This document shows positions 25,169-34,647 of a stretch of DNA of 63,699 nucleotides, in pieces. The DNA lies in the NCBI GenBank assembly GCA_018433945.1, contig JAHDQF010000019.1, positions 1 to 63,699 of the forward strand, given 5' to 3'. The DNA is from Proteiniphilum sp. GTDB taxonomy: Bacteria; Bacteroidota; Bacteroidia; Bacteroidales; Dysgonomonadaceae. Positions within the stretch are counted from its first letter, which is position 1. Each line of letters starts with the position of its first letter. A program made the position numbers and the translations under genes. Under the pieces are notes generated by a model. The model searched no databases. It was not told the DNA's origin and worked only from the letters and a program-made list of their open reading frames with translations.

Positions 25169-26437
25169 TTATTCACTCCTGCGTTTCAATTTGCCACTCA
25201 GACGTTTGATTGCATGGCTGATCTCCTGATCCGGTTCGATCACGTTGTAAGCACCCCAGAAGTTGGGATCGAGAAAATGTTCCACTTTCTCTGCAATCAC
25301 GTCGGTGGAGCGAATCCGTTCATTGCGTGGAAACTTCACCACGTTGTCGTTATATCTGTCAGTGATGGCCATCTCCGAGCCGATGGTGTAACTGGTGGAG
25401 AAGAGACCAAAAAAGCGGTTGGTCCACCTGACACGGAACGATACCTCTGTACTGCTATAGTTGAAGTACCATTTCCCATCCTGCTCGGTATAGTCCACCA
25501 CATAGCTGGCGTTGGTAACTTCCACCCTCATCTTGGAGGGCTTGCGCCTGATAAAGATGCCTGCAGCATCTTTCCGGTTCTCCACATTCATGTTGAACCT
25601 CATACGGGCGAAAGCCAGTGTTGCGGCATCCAGGTAGATGGTGCCGCGGAAGAGGATCTCCTCGATCCCCTCGTTGGGTTTGAAAGTGATGATGTAGTGA
25701 GGTTTGTTGTTGATGTTAATCAGGCCTTCAATATGAAAGCTATACTCAGCACCCTCTGTACCAAAGACGATCTCCGGATTTTTGGCGATGTCGAGCAACA
25801 GGGCATCACTGATCCCTCCCTGGAACTTGAGCAGTACCGTATCGCGTGGGGAGATATCGGTTGCTTTCCGCCCGATGTAGATACGCGCCTGGTCGTTGCT
25901 ATAGGAGCGGTAAGATGCCTTATACACATCCAGTACCGCCTCTACCAGGGAGATGTAGTTGTTCCCTTTTTTTACCGACTCCCTGTAAAAGGCGATCATC
26001 ATGTTGGGATCGGTGGGGTAATTTTGCGGGATGCGCTGCAACGCCTCACGAACCAGGTTTCTGCCGTCGCCAGATACCACCAGCACTTCACTCAATTGGA
26101 TGGGAGAAGGGCTCATCACAAGGTGGTTGTTGGGGTTGTCGATCAGTGTGATGATCGGAATCTTCTTGTTTTGATAACCCAGGTGGCGGATCACAAGTTG
26201 TGCGTTACGGGAAGATGCAGGTACACGGATGGAGAAGTATCCATCCTGGTTGGTGATGCTCGATACGCTGACCTCTTCCACCATGATGCTGGCGTTGACC
26301 AGTGGCTGATTTGTGTCACTTCCTATAACTCTTCCTTTCAGCAGATAGGTGCTGTCAGCCTGCTGTATGGTCTCGGCCTCCGAGCGCGTAGGGAGTGTGA
26401 TAAAAAAAGCGAGAAAGAGAAATACCGGTAGTTTCAT
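25169..26437 (-). CDS. Secreted carboxypeptidase-regulatory-like domain protein
   Basis: This 422-residue protein has a signal peptide (MKLPVFLFLAFFITLP). A CarboxypepD_reg-like beta-sandwich at about 32-115 follows (LKGRVIGSDTNQPLVNASIMVEEVSVSSI split by normal loops, ending LSEVLVV), as in TonB-linked outer-membrane proteins. About 300 residues of a DUF-type domain found in many Bacteroidetes follow (AFYRESVKKGNNYISLVEAV, ITFKPNEGIEEILFRGTIYLD in part). It lacks a TonB-dependent barrel. It is probably periplasmic or outer-membrane associated. The function is unknown. It is divergent from nadB. Confidence 0.75.
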   Translation of the reverse strand: MKLPVFLFLAFFITLPTRSEAETIQQADSTYLLKGRVIGSDTNQPLVNASIMVEEVSVSSITNQDGYFSIRVPASSRNAQLVIRHLGYQNKKIPIITLIDNPNNHLVMSPSPIQLSEVLVVSGDGRNLVREALQRIPQNYPTDPNMMIAFYRESVKKGNNYISLVEAVLDVYKASYRSYSNDQARIYIGRKATDISPRDTVLLKFQGGISDALLLDIAKNPEIVFGTEGAEYSFHIEGLININNKPHYIITFKPNEGIEEILFRGTIYLDAATLAFARMRFNMNVENRKDAAGIFIRRKPSKMRVEVTNASYVVDYTEQDGKWYFNYSSTEVSFRVRWTNRFFGLFSTSYTIGSEMAITDRYNDNVVKFPRNERIRSTDVIAEKVEHFLDPNFWGAYNVIEPDQEISHAIKRLSGKLKRRSE

Positions 26438-26674
26438 CCTATTGTTGTTTTTATGTCAGATCATCCAATGCCGCTTTCATATTGCCTTTCGTGGCGAGTA
26501 GAGACCCTTAACCGAGAGCAACTGAAACATCCTTACAAAGTAAGCAAAAGGTTGCAATATCACAAATAAACCACTCATTTTTAACTTTGTTACTCTCTTG
26601 TTCAACCATTGGTTCGCAGCGACTCCATGCCCGGAAAAATGATGGAAACAGGAACAAATGCCGCAATAATTGTG

Positions 26675-26682
26675 TAATTTTG
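26675..26682 (+). promoter_or_regulatory. -7 promoter element of nadB
   Basis: TAATTTTG matches TAnnTTTG, 29 bases upstream of the nadB start. Confidence 0.5.
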
Positions 26683-26710
26683 TGGAATTCTAAATAAATA
26701 ATGAGAGACG

Positions 26711-28291
26711 GTGGTACACAAGTATGATTTTCTGGTAATCGGTTCCGGTATAGCCGGAATGAGTTTTGCCCTGAAGGTAGCCAAAGAGGGCAAAGTGGCA
26801 ATTGTGGCAAAAAATCCGCTGGAGGATGCCAACACCTATTATGCACAGGGCGGTATTGCCTCCGTGACCAACCCCTGGGATCATTTTGAAAAGCATATAG
26901 CTGATACGCTGGATGCCGGTGGAGGGCTCTGCGATCGCAAAGTGGTGGAGAAAGTGGTTCGGGAAGCGCCTGCACAGATCAGGGAGCTGATTAGCTGGGG
27001 GGTGGACTTCGACCGTGACGAAACGGGCAACTTCGACCTGCACCGTGAGGGAGGGCATTCCGAAAATCGTATCCTGCATCACAAAGACAGTACCGGAGCC
27101 GAGATACAAATAAGCCTGATCGATGCCATCCGGCGTCATCCTCAGATCGATGTCTATGATCACCATTTTGCCATTGAAATTCTTACGCAGCATCATCTGG
27201 GGCAGGTGGTCACACACCATACACCGGGGATTGAATGCTATGGGGCTTATATCCTCGATCAACAGACCAATGTGATCGACACCTTCCTCTCACGCGTCAC
27301 CATGATGGCTACCGGTGGCATCGGCTCTGTATATCAGACCACCACCAATCCACTGGTGGCCACCGGCGACGGGATCGCCATGGTGGCTCGTGCCAAGGGT
27401 GAGATCAAAGGGATGGAATTCGTACAGTTTCACCCCACCGCCCTCTATCATCCCGGAGTACGTCCCTCTTTTCTGATTACAGAGGCAATGCGTGGTTATG
27501 GCGGCATACTAAAGACCGTCGATGGGAAAGAGTTCATGCAGAAGTATGATGCGCGGAAGGAGCTTGCACCGCGCGACATTGTGGCGCGTGCCATCGACAC
27601 CGAGATGAAAAAACGGGGGGAAGACCATGTCTATCTGGATGTGACCCACAAGCCGGCGGAGGAGACCAGGGCCCATTTCCCGTCGATCTATCAGAAATGT
27701 CTTTCTTATGGCATTGACATCACCCGCGATATGATTCCGGTAGCACCTGCTGCCCATTATCTCTGCGGTGGAATAAAAGTGGACCTGAACGGATGCTCCA
27801 GTATCGGTCGGCTCTATGCCAACGGTGAGTGTGCTTGCACCGGTCTTCATGGCGCAAACCGGCTGGCATCCAATTCACTCATCGAAGCGGTGGTCTTTGC
27901 CGATGCGGCTGCAAAGCACTCTTTACCGCTCTTCAGGCGATATGAATTCAGGGAGGATGTACCGGCCTGGAATGCTGAAGGTACTACCTTTCCCGAAGAG
28001 ATGGTGCTCATTACCCAGAGCTACAAGGAGGTGGGGCAACTGATGTCTTCCTATGTGGGGATTGTCCGTTCCGACCTGCGTTTGCACCGTGCCATGGATC
28101 GTCTCAATATTCTGTTCCGCGAAACAGAGGATCTTTTCCACCGCTCGGTGGTGTCGCGTGAGATCTGTGAGTTGCGCAACATCATCAAGGTGGGATATTT
28201 GGTGATCAAGCAGGCGATGGCGCGAAAGGAGAGCCGGGGGCTCCACTACACGATTGACTATCCTGACCCTGATCCCAATTCGGTGTTATAA
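26711..28291 (+). CDS. nadB: L-aspartate oxidase
   Basis: This 526-residue flavoprotein oxidises L-aspartate to iminoaspartate, the first step of de novo NAD synthesis; under anaerobic conditions fumarate can be the acceptor. Visible markers are the FAD motif LVIGSGIAGMSFAL, YYAQGGIASV, HREGGHSENRI, GMEFVQFHPTALY, APAAHYLCGGI and HGANRLASNSLIEA. The frame opens with GTG at 26711; no in-frame ATG lies close upstream. nadA and nadC are not in the window. It is followed after 121 bases by folP. Confidence 0.96.
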   Translation: MVHKYDFLVIGSGIAGMSFALKVAKEGKVAIVAKNPLEDANTYYAQGGIASVTNPWDHFEKHIADTLDAGGGLCDRKVVEKVVREAPAQIRELISWGVDFDRDETGNFDLHREGGHSENRILHHKDSTGAEIQISLIDAIRRHPQIDVYDHHFAIEILTQHHLGQVVTHHTPGIECYGAYILDQQTNVIDTFLSRVTMMATGGIGSVYQTTTNPLVATGDGIAMVARAKGEIKGMEFVQFHPTALYHPGVRPSFLITEAMRGYGGILKTVDGKEFMQKYDARKELAPRDIVARAIDTEMKKRGEDHVYLDVTHKPAEETRAHFPSIYQKCLSYGIDITRDMIPVAPAAHYLCGGIKVDLNGCSSIGRLYANGECACTGLHGANRLASNSLIEAVVFADAAAKHSLPLFRRYEFREDVPAWNAEGTTFPEEMVLITQSYKEVGQLMSSYVGIVRSDLRLHRAMDRLNILFRETEDLFHRSVVSREICELRNIIKVGYLVIKQAMARKESRGLHYTIDYPDPDPNSVL

Positions 28292-28412
28292 ATGTTGAAA
28301 AGTTGGCAGGTTAGCAAGTCACAGGTGCAGGAACGTGAACCAGGAACCAGGGACCAAGCACGATGAGCGATGAACCAAAAAGAGCTTATCACATACAGCA
28401 AAAAAAATCATT

Positions 28413-29267
28413 TTGAGGAAGACAATCAACATAGACGGAGCACTGATGGACCTCACCATCCCGAAAGTGATGGGGATCCTGAACGTGACGCCGGACTCGT
28501 TCTTCTCAGGCAGCAGGAAGCAGACCGAAGAGGAGATCATGCAGCGCTGCCGCCAGATCCTGGAGGAGGGTGGAGCCATGATCGATGTGGGAGCACAGTC
28601 CACAGCACCTTCCTCCACCATGCTTACAGCGAAAGAGGAGGCTGACCGACTGATGCCGGCACTGAGGCTGATACGCCGGGAACTGCCCGAAGCCATCCTC
28701 TCGGTGGACACCTTTTATGCCGACGTGGCAAAGCAGGCTGTTCAGGAGCATGGCGTGCAGGTCATCAATGATATCTCGGGCGGACAGATCGATGCGCGCA
28801 TGTTTCAGGTGATGGCGGAGCTGAATGTCCCCTATGTCCTGATGCATATGCGGGGTACTCCGCAGACCATGCAACAGCTGACCTCCTACGATCACTTCAT
28901 CCAGGATCTGCTCTACTACTTTTCTGAACGAAAGGCTCTCCTCAACAACCTCGGAGTGAATGATGTGATCATTGACCCCGGTTTCGGCTTCAGTAAAACG
29001 GTGATGCAAAACTATGAACTGATGGCTTATCTGAAATATTTTCATATCTTTGATGAACCCATACTGGTAGGCATCTCCAGAAAGTCGATGATCTACCGCT
29101 TGCTGGGTTGTTCACCGGAGGAGAGCCTCAATGGGACCACAGTGCTCAATACCGTAGCCCTTCTCTCCGGAGCATCCATCCTCCGCGTGCATGATGTGAA
29201 AGCAGCGGTGGAGTGTGTGGAGCTTACCAATCAGATCAGACAATTTGATTCTCAACCTGCTCAATAG
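28413..29267 (+). CDS. folP: Dihydropteroate synthase
   Basis: This 284-residue TIM-barrel enzyme condenses pteridine pyrophosphate with p-aminobenzoate in folate synthesis. Signatures are VMGILNVTPDSFF, GGAMIDVGAQSTAP, SVDTFYADVA, VINDISGG, LMHMRGTPQTM, DPGFGFSKT and GISRKSMIYR. It starts a likely operon with cdaA, which follows after 7 bases, a linkage common in Bacteroidetes. Confidence 0.97.
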   Translation: MRKTINIDGALMDLTIPKVMGILNVTPDSFFSGSRKQTEEEIMQRCRQILEEGGAMIDVGAQSTAPSSTMLTAKEEADRLMPALRLIRRELPEAILSVDTFYADVAKQAVQEHGVQVINDISGGQIDARMFQVMAELNVPYVLMHMRGTPQTMQQLTSYDHFIQDLLYYFSERKALLNNLGVNDVIIDPGFGFSKTVMQNYELMAYLKYFHIFDEPILVGISRKSMIYRLLGCSPEESLNGTTVLNTVALLSGASILRVHDVKAAVECVELTNQIRQFDSQPAQ

Positions 29268-29274
29268 CTACCCT

Positions 29275-30039
29275 ATGTTCGCACATTTCGGAATAAAAGA
29301 CTTCATCGATGTCCTGCTGGTGGCCCTGCTCCTTTACTACCTCTTCCGGTTGGTGAAGATATCCGGACTGAGGCCTCTTTTCATCGGTATTCTGGTCTTC
29401 ATGGTGATCTGGATCCTGGTGTCTCGCGTCTTCAATATGGTGTTGCTGGGCTCCATCCTCGATCAGTTTGTCAGCGTGGGACTCTTCCTGTTGGTGATTC
29501 TCTTTCAGGATGAGATCAGGCGCTTCCTGATGTCACTCGGCTCAAGGCGAGGATGGAATTTTATCTCGAAACTATTCACCCCGAACGAACGGCAAAAGAA
29601 AGACAATTCACACCTCACGGCGATCGTGCTGGCCTGCATGAACATGTCGAAAACCAATACGGGCGCCCTGATTGCCATACAGGGTGATATACACCTGGGA
29701 CTCTATGAGCAGACCGGTGAGATTGTGAATGCCGTGGTCTCCTCCCGTCTCATCGAGAACATTTTTTTCAAGAACAGCCCGCTGCACGATGGCGCCATGA
29801 TTATTGTGGGCAATAAGATCAAGGCCGCAGGTTGTATTCTGCCCATCTCCCAGAACCCCAATATTCCAGCTCACCTGGGACTGAGACATCGTGCTGCACT
29901 CGGCCTCTCACAGGAGACCGATGCCAGGGTGATCATCGTCTCTGAGGAGAGCGGTAAGATTTCGTTTGCCTCAAAAGGGCGGCTGAAGATAAACATCTCC
30001 CCCGAAGATCTGCAGCAGCTCTTGCTGACTGATGAGTAA
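29275..30039 (+). CDS. cdaA: Diadenylate cyclase (c-di-AMP synthase)
   Basis: From the ATG at 29275 the product is 254 residues. Three hydrophobic helices lie in the first 85 residues, followed by a DAC domain with the catalytic DGA (LHDGAMII) and RHR (GLRHRAALG) motifs. It makes cyclic di-AMP from two ATP, a signal for osmotic and cell-wall balance. The upstream in-frame ATG at 29215 would overlap folP by 53 bases and is not preferred. No CdaR partner is adjacent. Confidence 0.95.
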   Translation: MFAHFGIKDFIDVLLVALLLYYLFRLVKISGLRPLFIGILVFMVIWILVSRVFNMVLLGSILDQFVSVGLFLLVILFQDEIRRFLMSLGSRRGWNFISKLFTPNERQKKDNSHLTAIVLACMNMSKTNTGALIAIQGDIHLGLYEQTGEIVNAVVSSRLIENIFFKNSPLHDGAMIIVGNKIKAAGCILPISQNPNIPAHLGLRHRAALGLSQETDARVIIVSEESGKISFASKGRLKINISPEDLQQLLLTDE

Positions 30040-30110
30040 CAGGGGGTGACCTCCCCGGGAAAAGCCACTGCTCTCCCCGGGGCAAGATGAGATCCCAAAA
30101 AATGTATCGA

Positions 30111-31217
30111 ATGATTCTACAAGCACTCTCCATCATCAACTATAAGAATCTCAGACAGGCTGAACTGCAGCTCTCCCCCAAGATCAACTGTTTCATCGGG
30201 AACAATGGAATGGGCAAGACCAACCTGTTGGATGCGGTCTATTACCTCTCGTTCTGTAAAAGCTATACCAACCCCATCGACTCACAGATCATCTCTCATG
30301 ATGCCGATGTATGTATGCTGCAGGGATATTACCTCACGGAGGAGGGAACAGAAGAAGAGATCTACAGTGGCATCCGTCGCAGACAGAGGAAGCAGTTCCG
30401 CCGCAACAAGAAAGAGTATGAGCGCCTTTCCGATCACATCGGACTGATACCGTTGGTGATGATCTCACCCGCCGACAATGAGCTGATTACCGGCGCCAGT
30501 GAGGAGCGGCGCAAGTTCATGGATATGGCCATCTCACAGTTCGACAGGGAGTACCTTCGTGCCCTGGTGCGCTACAACAAGGCGCTTCAACAGCGTAACA
30601 TGCTGCTCAAGAGTGAGGAGAGAGCGATCGACCCCGATCTGTTGGAGTTATGGGAGGAGCAGCTGGTGCTGGAAGGCAACTATATCCACCGTGAGCGGAA
30701 AGCGTTCATCGATGCCTTTTCTCCCATCTTCAACCAGTTCTATGGGCGCATCAGTTCCTCTCATGAAAATGTCTCATTTGCTTACAATTCACAGCTTAAC
30801 GAGGATGATTTTCAGGAAAGGATCAGGCACTACAGGCAGCGTGACATCCTGGTGGGGCATACGACCGTGGGCGTCCACCGTGATGAGCTGGAGATGCTGC
30901 TGGATGGGTATCCCATCAAGAAAGTAGGGTCGCAGGGGCAAAACAAGACCTTTTTCGTCTCCCTTAAACTGGCCCAGTTCCACTTCCTGTTGCAAAAGGG
31001 TCACACCACCCCCATCCTGTTGCTCGATGACATCTTCGACAGGCTCGATGCCGCACGGGTGGAGGAGATTGTGAAGCTGGTCTCAGGACCTGAATTCGGA
31101 CAAATTTTTCTCTCCGACACCAACCGGGAGTCGCTCGACCGGATTCTGCTGCGTACCGGCAATAACTCCCATATCTATCATGTTGTTGATGGGGAGATCA
31201 CCCGCATAAATGAGTAG
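30111..31217 (+). CDS. recF: DNA replication/repair protein RecF
   Basis: This 368-residue SMC-like ATPase loads RecA at gaps. It has Walker A GNNGMGKTNLLDAVYYL, YERLSDHIGLIPLV, signature and Walker B regions (GSQGQNKTFFVSLKLAQF, PILLLDDIFDRLD) and FLSDTNRESLD. ATGs at 30087, 30102 and 30111 are in frame. I chose 30111 (MILQALSIINYKNL), which matches the usual RecF N-terminus. Its stop abuts the ATG of the DciA-like gene. Confidence 0.95.
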   Translation: MILQALSIINYKNLRQAELQLSPKINCFIGNNGMGKTNLLDAVYYLSFCKSYTNPIDSQIISHDADVCMLQGYYLTEEGTEEEIYSGIRRRQRKQFRRNKKEYERLSDHIGLIPLVMISPADNELITGASEERRKFMDMAISQFDREYLRALVRYNKALQQRNMLLKSEERAIDPDLLELWEEQLVLEGNYIHRERKAFIDAFSPIFNQFYGRISSSHENVSFAYNSQLNEDDFQERIRHYRQRDILVGHTTVGVHRDELEMLLDGYPIKKVGSQGQNKTFFVSLKLAQFHFLLQKGHTTPILLLDDIFDRLDAARVEEIVKLVSGPEFGQIFLSDTNRESLDRILLRTGNNSHIYHVVDGEITRINE

Positions 31218-31517
31218 ATGCATATGCAGAAGAAAAATGCACAATCCATGTCGGAAGCACTCTCCGACTTTTTTGACAGCAACAGCCCGCTGAAGAGAAA
31301 GCTGGCGGAACACCGGGCTGTAAGGGCCTGGTATGAGCTGTTGGGCGAGGGTGTCGCAAACTATACCCGCAATGCCTATTTCAGTCGCGGGGTGCTTTAT
31401 GTGCAGCTCTCTTCAGCGGTGTTGCGTGCTGAGCTGCTGATGAACAAACAAGGGTTGATTGAGAAGATCAATGCGTATGCGGGGATGAACATTATCCGTG
31501 ACATCGTATTGAGGTAG
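31218..31517 (+). CDS. DUF721/DciA-like protein
   Basis: This 99-residue DUF721 protein has FDSNSPLKRKLAEHRAVRAWYELLG, YFSRGVLYVQLSSAVLRAEL and LIEKINAYAG. DciA proteins load or operate the replicative helicase in bacteria without DnaC, so a place next to recF makes sense. The ATG directly follows the recF stop. The molecular role in Bacteroidetes is by family analogy. Confidence 0.88.
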   Translation: MHMQKKNAQSMSEALSDFFDSNSPLKRKLAEHRAVRAWYELLGEGVANYTRNAYFSRGVLYVQLSSAVLRAELLMNKQGLIEKINAYAGMNIIRDIVLR

Positions 31518-31672
31518 CGCGATGTACACTTTTCAGAAGACTGCCGAAACACCCAGGTATGAACTGGAGGGGTGGGGTGAGTTTACCTGTTGCACCAGGT
31601 CGTAGTTGAGGGTGATGTGCGATCTCCCGATCCACGACAAGGCTGAAAGTTTCTTTTTTTTACCAAGCCGGA

Positions 31673-32041
31673 TTACTCTGTAGGCGTACCCTCTTCCGGT
31701 ACCGGTTGTACCGGTATATCTGTCGGAATGGGCAACCCCGGTGTTACATCGGGTGCTGTGGAGGGGTTCAGTGGAGCCGGCTGCTGCACTTCTACCTGCG
31801 ATTGAGGGCTGTTGTCCTGCGAGGTGGTGAATTTGGCTGTCAGGATGCTCAGCACAATCATGATACCAGCCAGGGTCCAGGTGAGTTTTTCCAGGAAGTC
31901 GGTTGTTTTACGTACTCCCATAATCTGGTTAGAAGAGGAGAATCCGCTTGCCAGGCCTCCCCCTTTTGACTTCTGTACCAGTACGACAAGGATCATCAGG
32001 ATGGCAGCCAGCAGGATGAGGATGGTGATGAAAATATACAT
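31673..32041 (-). CDS. secG: Preprotein translocase subunit SecG
   Basis: This 122-residue protein has two membrane helices (ILILLAAILMILVVLVQKSK, WTLAGIMIVLSILTA) and the conserved GGGLASGF loop. A Pro/Gln-rich cytoplasmic tail follows. It is an auxiliary subunit of SecYEG. It is the last of a minus-strand set with the TPR gene and lptE (5-base spacing). Confidence 0.95.
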   Translation of the reverse strand: MYIFITILILLAAILMILVVLVQKSKGGGLASGFSSSNQIMGVRKTTDFLEKLTWTLAGIMIVLSILTAKFTTSQDNSPQSQVEVQQPAPLNPSTAPDVTPGLPIPTDIPVQPVPEEGTPTE

Positions 32042-32046
32042 ATCTC

Positions 32047-32811
32047 TTATGAATTGTTTTTATTCTTCTCGTTTGCAATTAAATATTCCAGGAAACGAAT
32101 CTGATCGGCAAAGTAAACACTTTTTTTTGGAAAATTCAAACTTAATCGTCTAATTATTGTGAGCGCCTGTTCATATTTTTGCTGTTTGATGTAGATGCGT
32201 GCCAGTGTCTCTGTTAGAAACTCTCCTCCATCCTCTTTTCTGTCGTCCTCCTGCGTTTTTACCCGGGAAGAGTGCTGCGGGGGTGTGAATAGATCATCGG
32301 TCGCTGCCCGTTCGATGAAAGCGTCGATAATATCCTGGTGTTGCAAGGAGTGGTTCTCCCTTTCCGATCCCTCATCAACATCTTCAAGTGATTTTGCTCC
32401 AAGTGATTCAAGATAGGCAAAATAATCGGTTCCAGCCACATGTTGATGGCTCACCGAAAGCGAACCATCCCTTGAGCCTTTCTCCGGGAGCGTACTGAGA
32501 AAGGAGTCCAGAAGTGCTTCGGTACGGTCACCTGTTTGCTTGCCGTTTTCCGTGGGGGGGGTCAGAAATTTGGCATATTGCTCCCTGCGAATCAGATAGA
32601 ACAGTTGTCTTCTGTCGCTGCAGAGCACGGCTGTCCTTGCCAGCTCTTCCCCGTAACGGTCACTCCCGCTACGGTCCAGCTTCATGGTGTAGAGCAACCG
32701 TGAGGTTTGAAAACAGGGATAGTTCTCCACCACTTTTCCCAACTCCTGCTCAGTTGTCTCATTGAGCCTGTCCGGTTCCTCCATCAATCTGTATAGTTCC
32801 TCCTTTGTCAT
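32047..32811 (-). CDS. TPR-containing hypothetical protein
   Basis: This 254-residue protein is conserved beside secG and lptE in Bacteroidales. The N-terminal half is helical (QELGKVVENYPCFQTSRLLYTM), the middle is low-complexity and acidic. The C-terminus has a TPR-like unit (TLARIYIKQQKYEQALTIIRRLSLNFPKK). There is no signal peptide. A scaffold role is likely; no specific function is known to me. It lies three bases after the lptE stop. Confidence 0.75.
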   Translation of the reverse strand: MTKEELYRLMEEPDRLNETTEQELGKVVENYPCFQTSRLLYTMKLDRSGSDRYGEELARTAVLCSDRRQLFYLIRREQYAKFLTPPTENGKQTGDRTEALLDSFLSTLPEKGSRDGSLSVSHQHVAGTDYFAYLESLGAKSLEDVDEGSERENHSLQHQDIIDAFIERAATDDLFTPPQHSSRVKTQEDDRKEDGGEFLTETLARIYIKQQKYEQALTIIRRLSLNFPKKSVYFADQIRFLEYLIANEKNKNNS

Positions 32812-32814
32812 GCA

Positions 32815-33321
32815 CTACCAGTTTGCCATGGTTGCGTTGAATATCTGGTCCACGATCTCCTCAATCAGCTCTCCTATCAACTGATCCTGCACACTGTCGA
32901 AAACGGTGTTACTGGAGAACGTGCGGTTGGCAGAGATTCGTTCTTCAATCTCGGGGGCATCGGTTTTGTTGTTGCGGAAACGCATCCGTACCGTCATGGT
33001 GAGCCTTGTCTCCGATGCAAAGGCATCTTCCTGCACGGCCAGCGGTGTGAGTTCATATCCCACGATCTCTCCTTCTATTTCCATATCGCCATTCTGGTTA
33101 ACCAGTTGCAAACGGGTGTTGCGGGTGAACATATCCTTCATCTCTTCGTTAAAACGTTGTTCGAGAGGTGGATATACCAGTGGAGCCTGGTTCACGAAGT
33201 GGCCGATATAGAGTGTTTTGGTCAGGTCATAGTTGATTGATGCGCTCCTGAGTGAATAGGAGATCCTGCAGGAGCTGGCCATCACTGACAGTATGAGTAA
33301 AAACAGGATTTTTTTCATCAT
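32815..33321 (-). CDS. lptE: LptE-family outer-membrane lipoprotein
   Basis: This 168-residue protein has a lipoprotein signal (LILSVMASSC, lipid on Cys18). The LptE-like beta-alpha fold shows IYIGHF-like LYIGHFVNQ, LEQRFNEEMKDMFTRNTRLQLV and EGEIVGYELTPLAV. LptE plugs LptD in lipopolysaccharide export. The start overlaps the upstream sigma-54 activator stop by four bases. Confidence 0.88.
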   Translation of the reverse strand: MMKKILFLLILSVMASSCRISYSLRSASINYDLTKTLYIGHFVNQAPLVYPPLEQRFNEEMKDMFTRNTRLQLVNQNGDMEIEGEIVGYELTPLAVQEDAFASETRLTMTVRMRFRNNKTDAPEIEERISANRTFSSNTVFDSVQDQLIGELIEEIVDQIFNATMANW

Positions 33322-34589
33322 CCTTCCAGATTGTATTCTTTGATTTTGCGGTAGAGGGTACGTTCGGAGATCCCCAGGTCGGCAGCTGCCAACTTCCTTT
33401 TCCCCTTGTGACGTTCCAGCGCTTTTGCAATCATCTCTTTTTCCACCTCACTGATGGAGAGTGTACTCTCTTCATATTCGGTCTCTTCCTGGATATCAAC
33501 CCTCTCCTGTTCATCCGGGTCGTTTTTTTTGGACATTTTCTCCAGTTTTACAGGCAAGGAGACATCAGCCTGTTCGTGTCGGATCAATGCGGATGAGTGC
33601 ATACCGGTGGAGGCATCCGAATCAAATGTCGAGGAGCTCTTGGAAGCTCCTTCCATCAGGTTCTTGACCACCTGTTTCAGGTCTGTAATGTCTTTCTTCA
33701 TGTCGAAGAGCACCTGGTAAAGGATCTCACGTTCGTTGGCAAAAGAACGCTGCTCTGAGTCACGCTGTTGTGATACTGGCACTGGGAGCATCCCCACCTC
33801 ATTGTAGGGGAGGTACTTCTGCAGGATGTCGGCGGTGATCACCCGCTCCTGTTCAATGATGGAAATCTGCTCGGTGATGTTCTTCAGCTGACGCACGTTT
33901 CCCGGCCAGCGGTAGTTTTTCAGCAACTCCCGTGCATCGTCGGTGAGGGTGATGGGAGGCATCATATATTTCTCTGCACAGTCGCTGCTGAATTTGCGGA
34001 ACAGGAGGGGGATATCCTCTTTGCGGTCTCGAAGGGGCGGGATGCGAATGGGTACGGAGTTGAGACGGTAGTAGAGATCTTCACGGAACTTGCCTTTCTC
34101 CACCGCATTCACCATGTCCACGTTGGTAGCAGCTACCACCCTTACATCGCTCTTTTCCACCTTTGAGGAGCCTACCTTGATGAACTCTCCGCTTTCCAGT
34201 ACACGCAACAGACGTGCCTGCGTGGAGAGGGGCAATTCTCCCACCTCGTCGAGGAAAAGGGTGCCACCATCGGCCACCTCGAAGTATCCCTTGCGGCTGC
34301 CGGTGGCGCCGGTGAACGATCCTTTCTCATGACCGAACAGCTCCGAGTCGATCGTTCCTTCGGGGATCGATCCGCAGTTAATGGCGAAGTAAGGGCCATG
34401 CTTACGCCTACTGTATTGGTGTATGATCTGTGGGAAATTCTCTTTACCGGTACCACTCTCTCCGGTGATCAGCACCGACAGATCGGTAGGAGCCACCTGT
34501 AAAGCCACGTCAATGGCACGGTCTAACTCGGGTGAGTTGCCGATGATGCCGAAACGTTGCTTGATTTGTTGTAGAGGGTGCTTAGCCAT
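33318..34589 (-). CDS. Sigma-54-dependent transcriptional activator
   Basis: Starting at MAKHPLQQIKQRFG the product is 423 residues without a receiver domain. The AAA+ domain has GESGTGKE, a GSFTGA loop (Ala to Ser in the usual GAFTGA), FLDEVGELPLSTQARLLRVLE, RFREDLYYRLN-like KFREDLYYRLNSVPI and NYRWPGNVRQLKN. An acidic linker precedes a Fis-type helix-turn-helix (KGKRKLAAADLGISERTLYRK). The 60 extra upstream codons show no domain. It heads the lptE-TPR-secG operon and may regulate envelope genes. Confidence 0.93.
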   Translation of the reverse strand: MAKHPLQQIKQRFGIIGNSPELDRAIDVALQVAPTDLSVLITGESGTGKENFPQIIHQYSRRKHGPYFAINCGSIPEGTIDSELFGHEKGSFTGATGSRKGYFEVADGGTLFLDEVGELPLSTQARLLRVLESGEFIKVGSSKVEKSDVRVVAATNVDMVNAVEKGKFREDLYYRLNSVPIRIPPLRDRKEDIPLLFRKFSSDCAEKYMMPPITLTDDARELLKNYRWPGNVRQLKNITEQISIIEQERVITADILQKYLPYNEVGMLPVPVSQQRDSEQRSFANEREILYQVLFDMKKDITDLKQVVKNLMEGASKSSSTFDSDASTGMHSSALIRHEQADVSLPVKLEKMSKKNDPDEQERVDIQEETEYEESTLSISEVEKEMIAKALERHKGKRKLAAADLGISERTLYRKIKEYNLEG

Positions 34590-34647
34590 ATGGATATGGA
34601 AATGTATGGGTTGTAATGTCAATGAACGATCAAAGATACACAATAAT

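Noticed and set aside
25103-26431. 442-residue plus-strand ORF opposite the carboxypeptidase-regulatory-like gene
   Set aside because: Long but His/Val-rich antisense frame with no motifs; the minus frame has a signal peptide and family features.
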